Origin: Acanthosepion esculentum
Taxonomy: Eukaryota; Mollusca; Cephalopoda; Sepiida; Sepiidae
DNA: 64,000 nucleotides
Assembly: GCA_964036315.1 (NCBI GenBank)
Contig: OZ038509.1
Location: forward strand, 30,520,968 to 30,584,967
Reading direction: 5' to 3'
Made by a program: the position numbers and the translations under genes. A model generated the notes under the pieces. That model was given only the letters and a program-made list of their open reading frames with translations, had not been told where the DNA came from and did not search any database. Shown piece after piece: positions 62,716 to 64,000 of this stretch (position 1 is the stretch's first letter; the number at the start of each line of letters is the position of its first letter).

Positions 62716-64000
62716 TTTAGTCTTTTTCATTAAGATCTATAAAAACAATTACATTCTGTACAGATATAGTCTTTTTCATTAACTAATATAGTAAATGTTA
62801 CATTTCGTACAGATTTAGTCAGTTTCATTCATAAATATAGTTACATTTTCTTTCATATTTTCTTTTCTTCATTACGAAATATAAAAATTTATATTTGTTC
62901 AGGTTTAATCTTTTCCCATTCAAATGTCAAAAAGGTACATTTTATACATATTTAGTCCTTTTCATTAAGTAAGTAATATCAAAAAAAGTAATCATTTTTT
63001 CACATTTAGTTTTTTTCGTTAAGAAATAGGAAAACCGCATGCATTACATTTATTACGAAATGTCAAAAAGTATACATTTTGTACAGATTTAGTCTTTTCA
63101 TTATGAAGTATCAAAAAGTTACATGTTCATTCAGAAATAAAAAAAATATCATTTTCGTTAGATTTAGTCTTTTTCATAATGAAAATCAACAAAAGTTATA
63201 TTTTCTTCATATTTAGTCATTTTCATTAAGAAATATCAAGAAAAGTATTATTTTTCAAGTTTAATTATTTTTCATGAAGAAATTTAAAAAAGGTTCATTT
63301 TTTACATATTTAGTGTTTTTCATTAAGAAATATCAAATAAGTTATATTTTGTTAAGATTTAGTATTATTCATTAAGAAATAAAAAATCTGATAGATTTTC
63401 ATCAGATAGTCATTTTCATTAAGTAAAAATACATTTACTTCTCGTTTAGTGTTTTTTTTTATTCAGTTTTAATATTTTTCATTAAAAAATCAATAAAAGT
63501 TACTTTTCTTCAGATTTAGTGTTTTCAGGTATATTTTGTACAGATATAGTCTCTTTCATAAAGAAATATCAAAACTGTCATATTTTATTCAGATTTAGAT
63601 TTTTCATTCAGAAATATAAAAACCAGATATATTTTCCTCACGTACAGTCTTCGTTATTAAGAAATATAAAACTTTTATCCAGAAATATAAAAAGTTATAT
63701 TTTCATTATATTTAGTCTTTTTCATTAAAAAATATCAAGAAAAATTATATTTTTTCAGGTACATTTTGTACATATATTGTCTTTTTCCTTAAGAATTATA
63801 AAAAATGTTAGTCTTTTTTGTTTAAAAAATATCATAAATGTTATATTTGGTACAGATTTATTATGTTTCATCCAGAAATATAAAAAATAAATTAGATTTT
63901 CATCAGATTTAGTCATTTTCATTTAGAAATCTCAAAAAAATTATATATTTTAAGGTTTAATCTTTTTTCATTAAGAAACGTCAAAAAACTACAGTTTGTA
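62716..64000 (+). repeat. Satellite 3 (about 49-bp monomer)
   Basis: Degenerate head-to-tail repeat running off the window. Typical copies read TTTAGTCTTTTTCATTAAGA, then AATATCAAAAAAGTTA, then CATTTTGTACAGA. TTTAGTC-like marks fall near 62,716, 62,765, 62,814, 62,949, 63,087, 63,163, 63,214, 63,310 and 63,358, mostly at multiples of 48-50 bp. About 25 copies are present. Neighbouring copies differ by many substitutions and short indels, so this part is either old or an array edge. No ORF of note. Confidence 0.88.

Noticed and set aside
62700..64000. Telomere repeats at the right side
   Set aside because: I looked for TTAGG, TTAGGG or TTTAGGG runs. TTTAGTC appears once per 49-bp monomer but never as a short tandem run.

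Overview
The window is AT-rich eukaryotic DNA made almost entirely of tandem repeats plus decayed LTR-retrotransposon sequence. I find no intact protein-coding gene, no RNA gene and no bacterial-type feature. The retroelement domains (gag, protease, reverse transcriptase, RNase H, integrase) are of the Ty3/Gypsy type, closest by eye to the Mag-like or 'K02A2.6-like' elements common in invertebrates. The setting suggests an invertebrate animal and a heterochromatic (pericentromeric, centromeric or subtelomeric) block. The organism is inference; the repeat structure is read directly.

Layout. (1) 1-52,860: one head-to-tail satellite with a 51-bp monomer. The monomer is about 22% GC, G-rich over C on the + strand, and has a 12-bp palindrome in each typical copy. 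From 1 to about 43.2 kb copies are nearly identical and organised into nested higher-order repeats (153, 510, 1,020, 1,068, 1,221 and 2,191 bp, and longer). From 43.2 to 46.7 kb is a duplicated transition zone with a 357-bp (7-monomer) period. From 46.7 to 52.86 kb monomers decay steadily, as expected for the old edge of a satellite array. Because 51 is a multiple of 3, two + frames stay open for long distances; I do not regard these as genes. (2) 52,861-54,606 and 58,882-60,178: a second satellite with a monomer of about 190-217 bp and a perfect 7-bp dyad with a 3-base centre in well-kept copies. (3) 54,607-58,881: a defective Gypsy-type retrotransposon on the minus strand, between the two blocks of satellite 2. 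It has one probably complete LTR on the left, a cut-down LTR on the right, a primer binding site matching tRNA-Ser(GCT), a leader expanded into 80-bp tandem repeats that copy the primer site, and broken gag-pol with stops, frameshifts and two deletions that remove the catalytic cores of reverse transcriptase and integrase. (4) 60,179-62,715: a higher-GC block best read as one long LTR (about 2.47 kb) plus its primer site on the minus strand, cut off where the internal region should begin. (5) 62,716-64,000: a third satellite, about 49 bp per copy, running off the window.

The parts do not form a pathway. They record satellite amplification by unequal exchange or replication slippage, retroelement insertion into satellites, and later rearrangement. 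The most unusual points are the depth of nested higher-order structure in a 51-bp satellite, the amplified primer-binding-site leader, and the possible distant kinship of the 51-bp and 49-bp satellites.
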